Numbered from the stretch's first letter, positions 47,263 through 59,248 are shown. The stretch: 64,000 nucleotides of DNA from Emmonsiellopsis sp. PD_33 (GCA_032988165.1 JANTQF010000083.1:1-64000); one strand, 5' to 3'. Translations and numbers: made by a program. Notes: a model not told the origin generated them from the letters alone.

Positions 47263-49229
47263 ATGTCGGTCTCTAAGGACGTAGTCGTGGGGGAAAAAAC
47301 TGTCGACCATGTAAGTTATCGTTTCTTTTCCAATCACACCGTTGTATAGTTACTGATAATTCCAAAGGATATCGACCTTGGTGATGGTCTCAAGACCACA
47401 AAGGTGGTCGCTGGTAATGCCGCCTTCAATGAGGCAATGTTGAAGGAGCCTCCAAGCGCAATGAACAGCTCCGCCCTTTTTCTGTTTTTCGCATCGCTTA
47501 TCGGCTTCCTCTGTTCAACTATGAACGGGTACGATGGTTCTCTCTACAACTCGATCCAGGCAAACACCGTTTTCTTGGAGTATTTCAATGGCAAAGACCA
47601 AGGTATCTGGGCTGGAATTGTTTCGTCCATGTACCAAATCGGTGGTATCGCCGCTCTACCTTTTGTTGGGCCCATTAACGATGCGCTTGGGCGCAAAATG
47701 GGAATGTTTATCGGATCGGTCACTGTGGTTGTCGGTACCATTATTTCGGCTGTCCTCACCGGCCCCAATGTCGGGCAGTTCATGGGTGGTCGCTTCGTGC
47801 TCGGCTTCGGCGTGGCCATCGGATCCGCTGCTGGACCCATGTACGTGACAGAGATATCTCATCCTGCGTACCGCGGTATTGTCACTGCCTTCTTCAATAC
47901 TTTCTGGTAAGTTTCTCTCTCAGGATATGATGTAGTGGGCATGTTCTGACAAACTCCTAGGTTCACGGGATCTATTCTTGCCAGTGGTGTTGCTCGCGGC
48001 TCCCTGAACCTGCCCGGAAACAAGTCATGGCTTATGCCTCTGTGGATGCAGCTCCTCTTTTCTGGAATCATCATCTTGTTTGTTTTCTTTTTGCCAGAGT
48101 CCCCCAGATGGCTCTATGTGAACAACAAGACCGAACAGGCCAAGGCTATGCTCACCAAGTACCACGGAAATGGCAACCCCGACAGCCACTGGGTCAGGCT
48201 CCAGCTCAACGAATACGGCGAGTTCTTGGAATTGGATGGAGCCGATAAGCGCTGGTGGGATTATAGAGCTCTCTTCAAGACCAACGTGTCCCGATATCGC
48301 ATGTACTGCTGCTGTATCGTTGCCATCTTTGGCCAGTGGGCTGGTAATGGTATGTCCTCGTCGCAAATCCTAGTTTGAGAAAAAGCATCAGATGCTAACC
48401 ATCTCCCCACAATTAGCCGTCCTGTCGTACTTCATGTCAGCGGTCCTCTCCGCGGCTGGCATTTCGAACGACGTTACCAAGACGAATATCATCCTCATCA
48501 ACAACTGCCAACAGTTCATTTTTGCGATCATTGGTGCCACGCTCGTCGATCGCGTCGGCCGTCGTCCCCTTTTGCTCTTCTCCAACATTTCCTGTTGCAT
48601 TGTCTGGTTGGCCATCTGTGTTTCTAGCTCCGAGTTCGCCAAACATGGAGGAACCAAGGATTCCCCCGGCACGTCCCCCCAGGCCGGAACTGCCACTTTG
48701 GCCTTTATCTTCATCTTCGGCTCCGTTTATTCCATTGGATTTACTCCTCTTCAGGCCTTGTACCCAGTCGAGGTGCTGTCGTTCGAGATGCGTGCAAAGG
48801 GAATGGCTTTCCAGACCCTCGCCTTGAATGCTGGTATGTAGATTGACCCGCCCGTTATTCGCTTGCCTGTCGATGTATTAGCTGCTAACGTCTTGATAGC
48901 TATGTTGTTGAACCAGTTCGCCTGGCCTGTCTCCATGGAGAAGATCGGATGGCATACTTATATCATCTTCTGTATCTGGTGCGCCATTCAGGCAATCACA
49001 GTTTACTTTACCATTCCAGAGACGAGGAACTGCACTGTAAGATACCCCCTTAAAGGCCCTCTCTGCGCCACATACTTCGTTGAACATGTCATGCTAATCC
49101 CTTCTTTCCGAACAGCTCGAGGAACTCGACCAGATCTTCCACGCTCCCTCTCCAGTCAAGTCGTCCATCAAGCGCAAGACCCTCGGCGTCGACTCTTTCG
49201 GCGACGTCGTCAAGCTCGAGGAATCGTAG
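47263..49229 (+). CDS. MFS sugar transporter (hexose/lactose-permease type)
   Basis: Six exons, 47263-47310, 47368-47906, 47961-48349, 48417-48833, 48900-49036 and 49116-49229, give 547 residues. Five introns of 54-79 nt lie between them. Twelve-helix sugar porter marks are NGYDGSLYNSIQ, GRKMG, GRFVLGFGVAIGSAAGPMYVTEI, PESPRWLY, DRVGRRPLLL, YPVEVLSFEMRAKGM and PETRNCTLEEL. The family imports hexoses or lactose by proton symport at the plasma membrane. Each splice join restores family text, for example FNTF-W|FTGSILASG and N|AVLSYFMSAVL. An N-terminal acidic, cytosolic tail precedes helix 1. It is convergent with the class III aminotransferase; a functional link is not shown. Confidence 0.93.
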
Positions 49230-50333
49230 ACTTCTTCTTGTTAATAATCCCTTTTCACCCACTTGTGCCCTCGCCCTGCCATGTCTCTTAGCGTTGTGAA
49301 GCTTTCATTGTCTGGTTGGAATTGGAATTGGACTTCCACCTGGTTCGAATTCGATATAGTTCTCCACCCCGACAACCTAACTAAATGGTTACCGCCACGG
49401 CCACCATATCTCCTCACAATCCAAACTTGCATGCTTCATCCGTTCGATTCAATTCTTGCTGGCCCGTTCGTATTATCTATGCTGCGTCAGCCGCTCATTT
49501 TTTGTAATGACAAGATCTCTTTCTGAGTTTTCCTCGTTGTTTCTTGATGTCCATCCATCATCATCCTCTTCTTCTCCCCTTCCGTAAATAAAGGACGTAA
49601 AGAGATATCGATAATGCGGGAAGCAGATATATAACCGGGTGCGAGGGGTGTTATTTGGAGAGAGAGAGAGAAAGCAAAGGAGGGGGGGGGTGCTATTTAG
49701 ACATGACTCGGAACTAAGAATCCGACCGTTGCCTATACCTTCTTCCATCTCCAAAGGACACACGCCCTTCGACCCACATATATTTCTCCATATCTCGTAC
49801 CTGGTTAATCACCTTGTATTTGTATGCAGAGAAAAATCTTCTCTCATCGTACATCGTATCTCGTAAAAAGGCCAAAAATCTTCTACACCCCACCGTCTGA
49901 GACACCGGACGGAATCCTACCTGTATTTGTTAGCTATCTATACGCGCCTTAAACTGGATGGGTGCGTATTTGGCGTATTTCTTATTTTTATGACGCTACC
50001 TGCCGTAACTATATACAGACCAGTGCGGGCTTTGATGGGGGTTCTGTAGTTACGTGAAAAGGGAGGGATACGAGATACGATTTTTTCTGTCATCTCCTGA
50101 ACTCTTCGTATATTTTCTCGACATTTGTGAAGCCCACTGCTGGCTGGTTGGTTGGCTGTTTATTGTGCTTGATGGCGGCGGATTTTCTTGTGGATTTAGT
50201 AGCTGAATTGAATTTTCGTCTAGTTAATTGTTTAACTAACTAGTTATGCAATCTCGAACATGGAGGTCGTTATTACGTTGTTGTGAACGGAAAATGGCCA
50301 TGTAAAAAACTAGATCTATGACAAAGACGCAAA
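49230..50333. other. Convergent 3' region with simple repeats
   Basis: Between the transporter and the aminotransferase. It includes GAGAGAGAGA (about 49660) and a nine-base G run (49682-49690), then AT-rich DNA. No gene is seen. Confidence 0.5.
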
Positions 50334-51954
50334 TCAAGATCCCCCATTCACCTCATTAAAAACATCCGTAATGACTCGCTTTGTGAGGTCTGCGATGGCC
50401 TCGATAGCTTCCTTGTCCACATTATACGCTGGTGCGAGTAGGACGTGGTCGCCGCGGACTCCGTCGACAGTGCCTGGCCCGCCGTATATCGAAAAGCTGT
50501 ATTTGGGCGTCAGGGCAGTGTCTTGGATTCTGGTGCCGATGTTCAGACTTGGGTCTAGAGGTTCTTTTGTGGATTTGTCTTTGACGAATTCGATCTGCGG
50601 GTTGGGTTAGTTTCAAGTTGTGATATTGAATTGAATAGGAGACGGGGGTAAGGGAAAAGGGGGGACATACCCCCCAAAACAACCCTTTCCCTCGAATATC
50701 ACCAACGTTGGGATGACCGCCAATCTTCTCCTTAAGGAGCGATTCAAGCAATGTGCCCATCTCCCTAACATTCTCCAAAAGGTTCTGTTCCTTGATCACC
50801 TTCTGCACAGCCAGCGCCGCAGCACATCCCACCGGATGCCCCTGATACGTCTGCCCATGCCGGAACGACCCAGTGCCTTTATCCAACACGCTGACAACCC
50901 TCTCGTTGATAAGAATGCCCGAGACGGGTGCATACCCGCCGCCTAGTCCCTTGCCAATCGTCTGGATGTCAGGAACTACGCCCTCTTGTTCCCAGGCGTG
51001 CAGTGTTCCCGAACGGCCCATGCCGGACATCACTTCATCGAGGATGAGGAGTGCGCCGTACTTGTCGCATACTGCTTTCATGGCGACAAAGTAGCCGGCG
51101 ACTGCAGGGACACAGCCTAAAGCCTGCAGGGGCAGAGTCAGTCAATTCTATTTCATCATGTAGAGAGATGGACGATTCACTTACCATCCCAACAACCGGC
51201 TCTGCAACAAACGCACACACATTCTCCGGCCCAACTCGTTGAAACTCGGCATCCAACTCATCGGCCAACCGTGCAACATACGCCGCATCTGACTCGCCAT
51301 CATGCTTCCCGCGATACGCATTGCACGGCGACACATGGCTGATGTTCTGCAGCAGTAGGGGTTCGAACAGCTCCCGTCGAAACACATGCCCCCCCATTGC
51401 AAGCGAGCCCAGCGTGACGCCATGAAACGAGTGCTTGCGCGCAATGAACTTTGTTCGTCGCGGTTCCGGAACGGGGAGTTCGAGAAAGTATTGTCTGGAT
51501 AGCTTCATGGCCGCTTCCATGGCCTCGGAACCTGGACGGTGGTTAGTTTAGTTCACTTTCGCGGATGCATCATACTATATATAAACCCAGAATATATAGA
51601 GGAAACAGATATCTTAAAAACAGGAAATACAGTAAACTGCCCACCGGAATTGACAATAAACACCTTGGACAACTTGCCCCCCGTCGAGTCCGCGAGGAAA
51701 CCAGCCAGCTCCTCGAACGCATCGGTCGCGAAGAACACGGAGTGGCAGTACGAGATCTTCTCCATCTGGGCAACAATCGCCGCCTTGACCTGCTCATTGC
51801 CGTGGCCGATACATGACACTGCGGCGCCGCCGGTGGAGTCCAGCACTCTCTGGCCATCGCGGAGGAAGACGTAATTACCAGAGCCGCCCACGATGGTTTT
51901 AGGGACGTCGTGGATTTTGCGGTGCAGGACGGCGGTCTGCTTGCTGGGGGACAT
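50334..51954 (-). CDS. Class III (omega) aminotransferase
   Basis: Four exons, 51645-51954, 51185-51531, 50671-51123 and 50334-50594, give 456 residues. Class III aminotransferases use pyridoxal phosphate to move amino groups from omega-amino acids, amines or ornithine. Marks are GGSGNYVFLRDG, the PLP-site text GGSEAMEAAMKLSRQYF and FIARKHSFHGVTLGSLAMGG, FVAEPVVGMALGCVPAV, DEVMSGMGRSGT, TIGKGLGGGYAPVSG with the PLP Lys, and GHPVGCAAALAVQKV. Splice joins are in frame and recreate GSG/SEAM and FWG|IEFV. Substrate cannot be deduced; it may be gamma-aminobutyrate, beta-alanine or an amine. It faces the sugar transporter tail to tail. The upstream frame (51993) begins with TTG, so the ATG at 51954 is used. 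Confidence 0.9.
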
Positions 51955-52470
51955 GATTATTGTTTGTCTGGTCTGGGTTTGTAAAGTTGACAACGGTTAC
52001 ATTTACGGTTTGGTAGAGGGCGCGATGGATGCGAATAGGCGATACGGATATCTAGACAATGAGGGGTGGTCTCTATCAGCCATGGCGTTTGGCAGCAATA
52101 ATTGGGAGGCTGCTCCGAGGGCAGAAGAGTGTCCAGTGATAGACAGTTTGATACCCGCAGTCTTTGTGATAGGCCAGAATCGCCGTTCCGAAGCTTAGTT
52201 GTTCGTGCTCGGGATGCCGAAAATGAATTGATATTACAACATGGATGTCCCATCTGTAAAGCAGGTTTGTTTTTGCGGCGGGAAGATAATAGTGTCTGTC
52301 TGGATGTAGTCAGGGGTCTGTTTAATCATGAACTATATAGTATTGGGACCAGCTTCAATGCCACAGTCTATAATTATTGCCCATGTCAACGTCCGCAAGC
52401 CGGATTCCCCTAACTTCAAAGGAAAAGAGTAAGGGAAGGTAACAGAAATAATAGGAAAAAAAGAAACTGC
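51955..52470. other. Intergenic, aminotransferase promoter side
   Basis: No supported gene. The frame at 52102-52413 has no family marks. Confidence 0.4.
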
Positions 52471-53055
52471 TCAATATCCATCTCGGAATATGCAGTACGT
52501 CAACACGTCCAACACCACACCGTCTTTCTCAATGGCCTTCCTCCTCCTGCCCTCCAATGCGTAGCCAGCCTTCTCCAACACCCGGCCGCTCCCCGCATTT
52601 CCCTCGAACAAGTTAGCCTCAATCCGTATGATGTGCCCGAGGGTCTCGAAAACCCATTTCGTCATTGTGGATATGACTTCCGTTGCATAGCCCTGGCCCC
52701 AGTGATCCTCAGCAAGCCAGTATCCGATCTCCAAGGTGCGATAGTTGATGTCGTCTTTCACTTGGAAGCCAAAGGTACCCAGTACTGCGTTATCGTCCCG
52801 TCGACAGATTACGAAACTCTGCAGAGGAGATTGAGTACTGGCCATTTCAAAGTACGACCTCGAGTTCTCTATAGTGTATGGTTGCGGGAATGTATTTCTC
52901 ATCCATTTGCTAATTTTGGGGTTGTCGGCTCCCTTTGCAATGGGCTCGATATCGGCTTCGCAGTAAGGCCGGACAGCGCATCTTGGAGTGTACCAAGTTG
53001 GGTTTGCTTCCTTTTGGAGAGCGGAAAAATCTGGCGAGGATGGAGTGGGGGCCAT
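52471..53055 (-). CDS. GNAT acetyltransferase (RimJ/RimL-like)
   Basis: A single exon of 194 residues. It matches the Acetyltransf_3 layout: YTPRCAVRPYCEADIEPIAKG with substrate-side helix, ISKWMRNTFPQPYTIENS, the strand RRDDNAVLGTFGFQ, YRTLEIGYWLAEDHWGQGYATEV with the acetyl-CoA loop GQGYA, and IEANLFEGNAGSGRVLEKAGY near the end. This branch of GNAT includes ribosomal-protein N-acetyltransferases and small-molecule acetyltransferases. The substrate is unknown. It is unlike the first GNAT at 6.3 kb in layout, so it is not a recent copy. Confidence 0.9.
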   Translation of the reverse strand: MAPTPSSPDFSALQKEANPTWYTPRCAVRPYCEADIEPIAKGADNPKISKWMRNTFPQPYTIENSRSYFEMASTQSPLQSFVICRRDDNAVLGTFGFQVKDDINYRTLEIGYWLAEDHWGQGYATEVISTMTKWVFETLGHIIRIEANLFEGNAGSGRVLEKAGYALEGRRRKAIEKDGVVLDVLTYCIFRDGY

Positions 53056-53775
53056 ATTTCTGAAGGCTTCTTCTGCTTTTTAACTTGTCTTTTGGTTCTA
53101 TTATATATGTTAGCAAATCTTCTCGTAAACGCATAGGTAGTAATTAGACGGACCTTTATAGTTTCCCAGTGGAATTGGAAATGGTCCCTGGAGAAAGTGA
53201 ACGTCAGTCCCCTCGACGGAGTAGAGGAGATATAACCTGTAACGTAGCATCCCGGTGACTCATGAAGAGCTGGGATACTTCAGCCCCGAGAATAATGACC
53301 GAGGATTCATGTTAACTAGTTCACTAATTACATGTACTAATGGTTGGGCGCTTCAGGGCTGTTTCGAACGGGCTTCTTGAGGCCAATCAAGAGCTGTGTG
53401 CTCTGCAGCGTTGGATGTCTGGTAAATAATACATAATCGAGGTAATGCCTGCAGTAAGCAGTGTGGAAGCAAAGTATACCGAAAAGGATATTTTGGTTTC
53501 TCATCCTGGTTTGTATAAATCTTGAAGGTTTGAAATAGAAGTTTATATTGGGTTGACGGTGATGCAAACCGCACAAACTCCCGGGCTGTTCCCCACGAAT
53601 CCAACGACAGCTTCATCTTCCACGTCAAGAAATCAAGAAACCTCCTGCTCCACCACAACGCTTCCACCACCGCGAGCACCGGAATTACCTGTCAGCCACT
53701 GTCCTCTGCTCTTACGAACGACAACCCTCACCTCTCTGTTTCCCGTTTCCCATTTCCACTCCCGCCCCCGCCGCC
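53056..53775. promoter_or_regulatory. Divergent promoter, GNAT and SRP19
   Basis: 720 bp between two divergently transcribed genes, with CT-rich stretches near 53640-53770 before SRP19. No other gene is seen. Confidence 0.5.
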
Positions 53776-54644
53776 ATGATGTCCCACCACGCAAGAGTGG
53801 AAGAGATCTCGGATTCCGATCCAGACGACATGGATCCCGCCGACTTCGATCCCGCCAATTTCCCCGAGAACCACATAATATCCCCTGCAAACATACCATC
53901 CTCCTCCGCCCGGCCAGCCCCCGCCGCACGACCTCAACCACCGCCTCCAGCAGCCGGCCTTCCGCAGCCCGCGCACAGAGATATCCCCCGCCACTACCAG
54001 TGCTTATACCCTATTTACTTCGACAAATCGCGGTCGCGAGCTGAGGGCAGGAAAGTGGGCAAGAAGCTGGCCGTTGCAAACCCGCTGGCGAGAGACATCG
54101 TGGATGCTGTCCAGGTATTGGGGTTGAGAGTAGGATTTGAGCCGGAGAAATTGCATCCAAAGGACTGGGCAAATCCAGGCCGAGTAAGGGTGTTCTTAAA
54201 AGCCGAAGACGGTTCACCAGTAACAGACATTGTGAACAATAGTATGTTTTTCTTATTATTTCCTCTCCGCGACGGTGTTGAACATTCGGAACTAACCGCT
54301 GTTTTCTATGTGTGATAGAACATCATCTTTATATCAAAGTCGCGCAATACCTTCAGGCCCACCCAACCACTGAAGATTCGCCCTTCCGGCTACGTATCCG
54401 CGGGCTTCCCGTGCCAGAAAAGCCAATACCTGCCCCAGCTGCGCCCCGCGGCTGGAAGATCGGAACCATCTTACCTTTCCACTCGCCAGCTCTCACCGGC
54501 GGAGGCGTGAGCGATAATCCTTTCAAGGAAGCCATGTTAGAGATGCAACAACAAGGATTAGGAGAAATACCCGGCGTTCCTGCTGCTGCTGCCCCCGCTG
54601 CTGAACCAAAAAAGAAAAAGGACAAGAAGAAGGGGAAAGCTTGA
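53776..54644 (+). CDS. SEC65: Signal recognition particle subunit SRP19 (Sec65)
   Basis: Exons 53776-54241 and 54319-54644 are joined across a 77-nt intron (GTATGT to GATAG) and give 263 residues. SRP19 binds SRP RNA and helps place the SRP54 GTPase that targets secretory proteins to the ER. Marks are HYQCLYPIYFDKSRSRAEGRKV, ANPLARDIVDAVQVLG, FEPEKLHPKDW and NNKHHLYIKVAQYL, the last restored by the splice. The N-terminus is acidic then Pro/Ala-rich, and the C-terminus ends in a Lys tail (KKKKDKKKGKA). The ATG doublet at 53776 is the start. Confidence 0.92.
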
Positions 54645-55502
54645 AATGTGAATTGAATGTCTTCTGGCCCGGTTATGAGTGCAGCGTCTCAGATCGCTTT
54701 GAGAACCTTCCCCTCGGCGCAATATGAATATTCGAAAACAAGACGCAAGCCGGACAAGATAGCGCGAGGTGGGCTGCTAAAACAGTCTATGGAGTGAATA
54801 TTCCCCGTGGTTCAACACTTAAAACGCATAGATATGTTTACGCCTTATGAATATAAATACACCTCTTCTTTTGCTCTGCGCATCACGCGATCCGCTTAGC
54901 GTACTGTTCTGCGGCACACCTTATGTGATATCGAGCTGGTTGGGTCGGGGATCCCGTCGTCCACATTTCTATAACCACCCGCCCTGTTTGGCACGCCAGG
55001 AGATGATAAATGAAGGACGCTTCGTTCAACGAGTCTACAACTATCGCACGTGCCATTTCGAAAGATTCTGCCATTTTGTTTGGATATGTGTCTATGAAGT
55101 GAGTTGGCGCAAATGGCGAGAGGGGATTGTGATTAGGGGCAACAACCTGTGGAAATAGACCAATATTCATAAAAATAATTCTACTAGATTCCACTAAGAC
55201 GAATTCCAGCTGTCTATTGCTTAGGATACCGCGGTTGCTAATTTCGAAGCGCCTTATAAATAAATAAATTCTGAGGTCTGTGACGTATTTCATATTTAGA
55301 CCAGGAAATTTAGCCGAACTGGCCATCATCAACCAACGCCTCTCCAGTTCCCAATGGGCTGTCCCCGACTGCTGCTTGGGCTTAGATCAGTACCAGACTA
55401 CCTTCAGATAGCTGAATACTTAATCTTTGGATCTATCCCGTCCATTACGGGCGGTTGCCGCCAGACTCGTGCCCCTCACTGACTCCGCCGCGGCGCACGA
55501 GC
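54645..55502. other. Intergenic, SRP19 3' flank
   Basis: No supported gene. The 149-codon minus frame 54883-55332 has no motif and begins in AT-rich DNA. Confidence 0.4.
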
Positions 55503-56306
55503 ATGGCCCATCGCGAACCCGCCGAGTTGACCGAGAAAACAGCAGACCAGGGCAGCGTCGACAAGGGAGTACCCGGAGATAACCTCCCAGAGAGACCATC
55601 TGCTCCTCCGACATACGACGAACCACCCCGTAGGAAAACATACCCGTCGTCGGGCAAACAAATCACCCGCTCCCGCGTCAGCAAGAGCTGCCATATATGT
55701 CGGCGGCGCAAAGTGAAATGCGACACCGCATGCACCGCTACGAATGCATACTTTGGTTATCTCAGCTGCTGATATGTCGCATTTCAATTACAGGTCCATC
55801 CGATATGCGGAACCTGCGAGAAGACGAAATCCGAGTGCCATTACAGCTCGCGCCCCTTTACTGACACTACCCAGCCGCGACATGGCAGCTCAACGCGGAC
55901 TCGACGTTCCACGATGAGATTGGAGGAGCAGACTGAACCTTCGATCCAGAGATTTGCGGATAGCTATTATACTCTTATCAAGGAGCCACATGAAAACAAG
56001 GCGTCGAATTTACCTAAACATGGCAAATCCCTCTATGAGGAGACGGCATCACTGGGCCCTACCAAACCCAAGTGGGCATACTTCTCCCCTATATTCCCAG
56101 AGATACAGACACAAACAGACAATACCAGGGCGCCCTGGCCATCTCCGCCTCGCTTCCCAAGCCCTTCTCAATACAACATCCATCCCGACTCGAGCGGGGC
56201 ATTCAACATCCCCGCCATCACCCCGAGCAAGACTGACACCACCACCAACACCACCAACAACAACCTCCCACCCTTCGGTGGGATTTACTGGGCGTGGACT
56301 GGATGA
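55503..56306 (+). CDS. Small Zn2Cys6 regulator, probable GC-AG intron
   Basis: Exons 55503-55727 and 55794-56306 give 245 residues. The Zn2Cys6 cluster is split by the intron: SCHICRRRKVKCDT in exon 1 joins VHPICGTCEKTKSECHY in exon 2. The spacing then fits the C-x2-C-x6-C, x6, C-x2-C-x6-C binuclear cluster. The required donor is GC (ACC|GCATGC) with a normal TTACAG acceptor. No GT donor in the region restores the cluster. The remaining sequence is Pro/Thr/Ser-rich, without the long fungal transcription-factor middle domain, so it is a small family member. The last codons are read as FGGIYWAWTG and stop; a second frame from 56294 carries DDGSFN...NWADFG, so a late frameshift is possible. Confidence 0.75.
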
Positions 56307-57056
56307 TGGGAGTTTTAATACAGAGGGGGCCGCGGGAAGGTCGAGGAATTGGGCGGATTTTGGGTGAGGTGTGTTTTTGGTGTTTTTTCTTTTTCTTTTT
56401 CCATTTTCCTTTTCCATTTCTTTTTTGTTGTTGGATTTATGGACTATCTGGTAGTATTTTAATTTTCGACGGGTATATGTTTGTAGATATATTGGATATT
56501 ATGCTGTGATCGATGGAGATTGTGTATATATCCCCTCACTCGCCACTGGTGGACTGTTTATATGGGGAATTCCATGTCTTGTTGATCTCCCATCTGTTTG
56601 ATCTACCAGTGACTCCAGAACTATTTCTTGAATTTTGAACTTGGTTTATGCCATTTACTCTTTTCCTACATTTTCCTATTACTGTCACTGGTAGGTATGT
56701 ACATGTACATGCTGAACAGGCGCATAAAATGAGATAACCCTGGACGAGGGATGGTAAACTAGATGAGTTGAATATATCCCAACACAGACAATATATTTAT
56801 TTTCCTTTGGCTCCGGTTTTATATTTTCAGTTGGCTTTTCTGCGTAAAAAGATTTTCAAATGGACTTTGCTTTATTTCGTGACGCGTTTAGAGTGGATAG
56901 GCAAGAGTGCATGGATGGAGGTAAGCGAAGGGGGAGGGAGAGGGGGAGGAGGAAGAAGATTAAGCCAGTGGTTAACGGGTTATCATGGACGACGTTGATT
57001 TGCGGTTGCTATGATAGATAGGGTAGAAATGGCACAAGTAACAGGTGATCCATTCT
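56307..57056. other. Convergent 3' region
   Basis: T-rich and AT-rich 3' flanks of the Zn2Cys6 and TCTP genes, with no other gene. Confidence 0.5.
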
Positions 57057-57961
57057 CTAGACCTTCATCTCCTCAAGACCATGCTTCCAGATGGTGGCAT
57101 AGGGGGTTACACCATCATCACGGAAGTCAATTAGGACGTGCCTAGGTATTGGTTAGTATAGGGTTGATGTAGATAAAATGGGGAGAAGCGCTCACATTCC
57201 GTCGGGGTTCATCTCCTTGCCCATGAGGACATCATAGTTGTCGTAGTTGCCAAGGATCTTCTTGACGGCGGCAGCGGCACCGCTCTGGAACTCCTTGATT
57301 TTCTCCTCAGAAGCTCCGGTCTCCTTGAGTTTGTTGTTGACTTTCTTGACATATGCTGATCACAACAAGTTAGTATATTTTCTTGGCTGGCGGTGCATAG
57401 GGTGATATTAGGGGGTTTACATTTAAGGTGGCCCTTGAAGTGATCCTTGCTGGGCTTGGTTTCATCCTTGAGCCAGTTCAGCTGGAACTGATCTTCGATG
57501 TCGTGGACCATCTCGCCGGGGGTGTCATCATCATCATCCTCAGCAGCGTCCTCGGCAGATGGGTTAGCACCCGCGAGTTCTACATAGCCCAGATTTAGTC
57601 AGTTGTGGGATCCACTAGAAGGGTGAATGTAGGGCGGATATGGGGGAAAATATTGCGTGAGATATGATCGATTCTACATGTTGCTGTTGGGGGGGATGGA
57701 CACTGACGGAAGCTCTCTTTGCCCTTGACATATTTCTTGCAGTCAACCTCCCACAGGACTCCGCCAGGGGCCTCAATGATCTTAAAGGTGTCCGAGAGGA
57801 TCTCGTCGCCGCTGATAATATCCTAGAGAGGCACACACAGAAAAAGTCAGCCTTCTGGCCGCACAACAAGGGCCCAACACCATGCAAAGGAGGGGTCAGG
57901 GGGGAATCGCAGAGGAGAAGCGGGGTAGTAAGTAGGGCATGCTGACCTTGTAGATAATCAT
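57057..57961 (-). CDS. TMA19: Translationally controlled tumour protein (TCTP) homologue
   Basis: Five exons, 57947-57961, 57708-57822, 57421-57579, 57196-57355 and 57057-57141, give 177 residues. The first coding exon is only 15 nt (MIIYK). TCTP is an abundant cytosolic protein that binds ribosomes and microtubules in yeast. Marks are IYKDIISGDEILSDTFKI, WEVDCKKYVKG, the acidic loop EDAAEDDDDDTPGE, FQLNWLKDETKPSKDHFKGHLKSY, KILGNYDNYDVLMGKEMNPDGM and IWKHGLEEMKV. Every join restores the family text. Introns 1 and 2 are 124 and 128 nt, longer than most in the window, which is common for highly expressed ribosome-linked genes. Confidence 0.93.
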
Positions 57962-58343
57962 GATGGCTGTGGAAGAGGCGAAGATACGGCTAATAAGAGG
58001 AGCGGTATGTGGAGGATTGAGGGTCGGGAGGCAGAAGAGGAGAAGAAGTTCGGCGTGAGGAAGAATTGTGGTTGGAGAGACTGGGGGTTTGGAGGGGAGA
58101 ACACGCCAAGACCTTTTTTTCCTTTTTTCTGTTTTAATTTTTTTGAGAGGCTAGACCCGAACAGGCTTAGGTTGGAACTCCCAACATCCAACATCAAACC
58201 GGTAGAAGAAATAAACAATCACGACAACAGCTACAGCTACAACTACAATTCCTCTGTAACCTGGGGCCTGCTGAGATGCATTCCCCCGTGGTCTCCACCA
58301 CCCCGTAACGTTTCTATCAATTGACTCCAATCCCTGGCTCAGC
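57962..58343. promoter_or_regulatory. Divergent promoter, TCTP and nucleotidyltransferase-like gene
   Basis: 382 bp between two divergent ATGs, with a T-rich tract near 58107-58145. No clear TATA box is seen. Confidence 0.5.
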
Positions 58344-59248
58344 ATGGACCAGTCTATGATAGGAGGCGCAAAGGACGGTTATCTCGACGACGTCTGCGCC
58401 ATCTTCGACAGGCATAGCCACCCCATTGTGCTTGTCGAGCAGTGTGCAATGGTCTGGATGGGAATCCCAGCGAACCCAACGGTCTTTTGCCCCTTTGTTT
58501 CTACCCCCTCCAGACTGCTGGCTCCCTGGTCTAGCATAGCTAAAGCCAGTGTGGTAAATAGGAATACGACTTCCTCGTCCGGGATTCACAAATCGAAGAC
58601 ATCCTTACAGCGTTCATCGCTTCAGGGGAATGGGAACAGGTCGAGCAGGATCTCTCAACACGGCTAGGAGACCCCTATGTGAGGCAGGTGCCTCGCCTTC
58701 GACGCGCAGTCCGAGAACCCTTCTATATCAGTCTCTGGCCGGAAAAGATATACTTCCTCTCCGTTGATGGGCCTGTGAGGCAGGTTCCCAATGTCGACTG
58801 CTCGGACTATGTGCTGATAGAAGAAGAATTCGATCCGGGGCATGACCACCCGCTTACCAAGGCCGCCCTGGAGGCGAGAGGCACGCGTATTGTGCCCAAA
58901 TGCCTCGCTCAACGTGAAAACACGAGTCCGATCTTCGTCCCAACCATCACGCGGATGATTGAGGCGTTGCTGAATCAAGACAGATACCGCCTCGAGCATG
59001 CCCGGGAGCTGGACGTCCTCACCAATCGACCGGGAGACCACATCTCGAATTTCGTGAGCGCGTTATATCTTGAACGCCCGCACCAGCAGGCCAAGCTCCT
59101 ACCCCGTATTTCTGACCATAACCTGTCATCTATGGAAGCCAAGGTTGCAGGATTTAAAAGAAGAAGATCATCCATGGTGCTAGAAAGGCTGACGAGGTTT
59201 CCGAACGCGCCCCTGCGAGCCTCGTCCTCGGAAACGCGTGGTGCATGA
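58344..59248 (+). CDS. Uncharacterised protein, possible nucleotidyltransferase fold
   Basis: Proposed exons 58344-58481 and 58562-59248 (80-nt intron) give 274 residues. Text is HSHPIVLVEQCAMVWMGI before the splice and EYDFLVRDSQIEDILTAFIAS after it. This order (small helix, G, then D-x-D-F-like strand) resembles nucleotidyltransferase folds, but I infer that by eye. Then PFYISLWPEKIYFLSVDG and DCSDYVLIEEEFDPGHDHP follow. I recall similar proteins of unknown function in Eurotiomycetes. A second ATG frame at 58679 is the same protein read from inside. The splice site is not certain; the donor GTCTTT is weak. Confidence 0.7.

Noticed and set aside
54883..55332. 149-codon minus frame
   Set aside because: No motif, an AT-rich start, and no likely exon partner.
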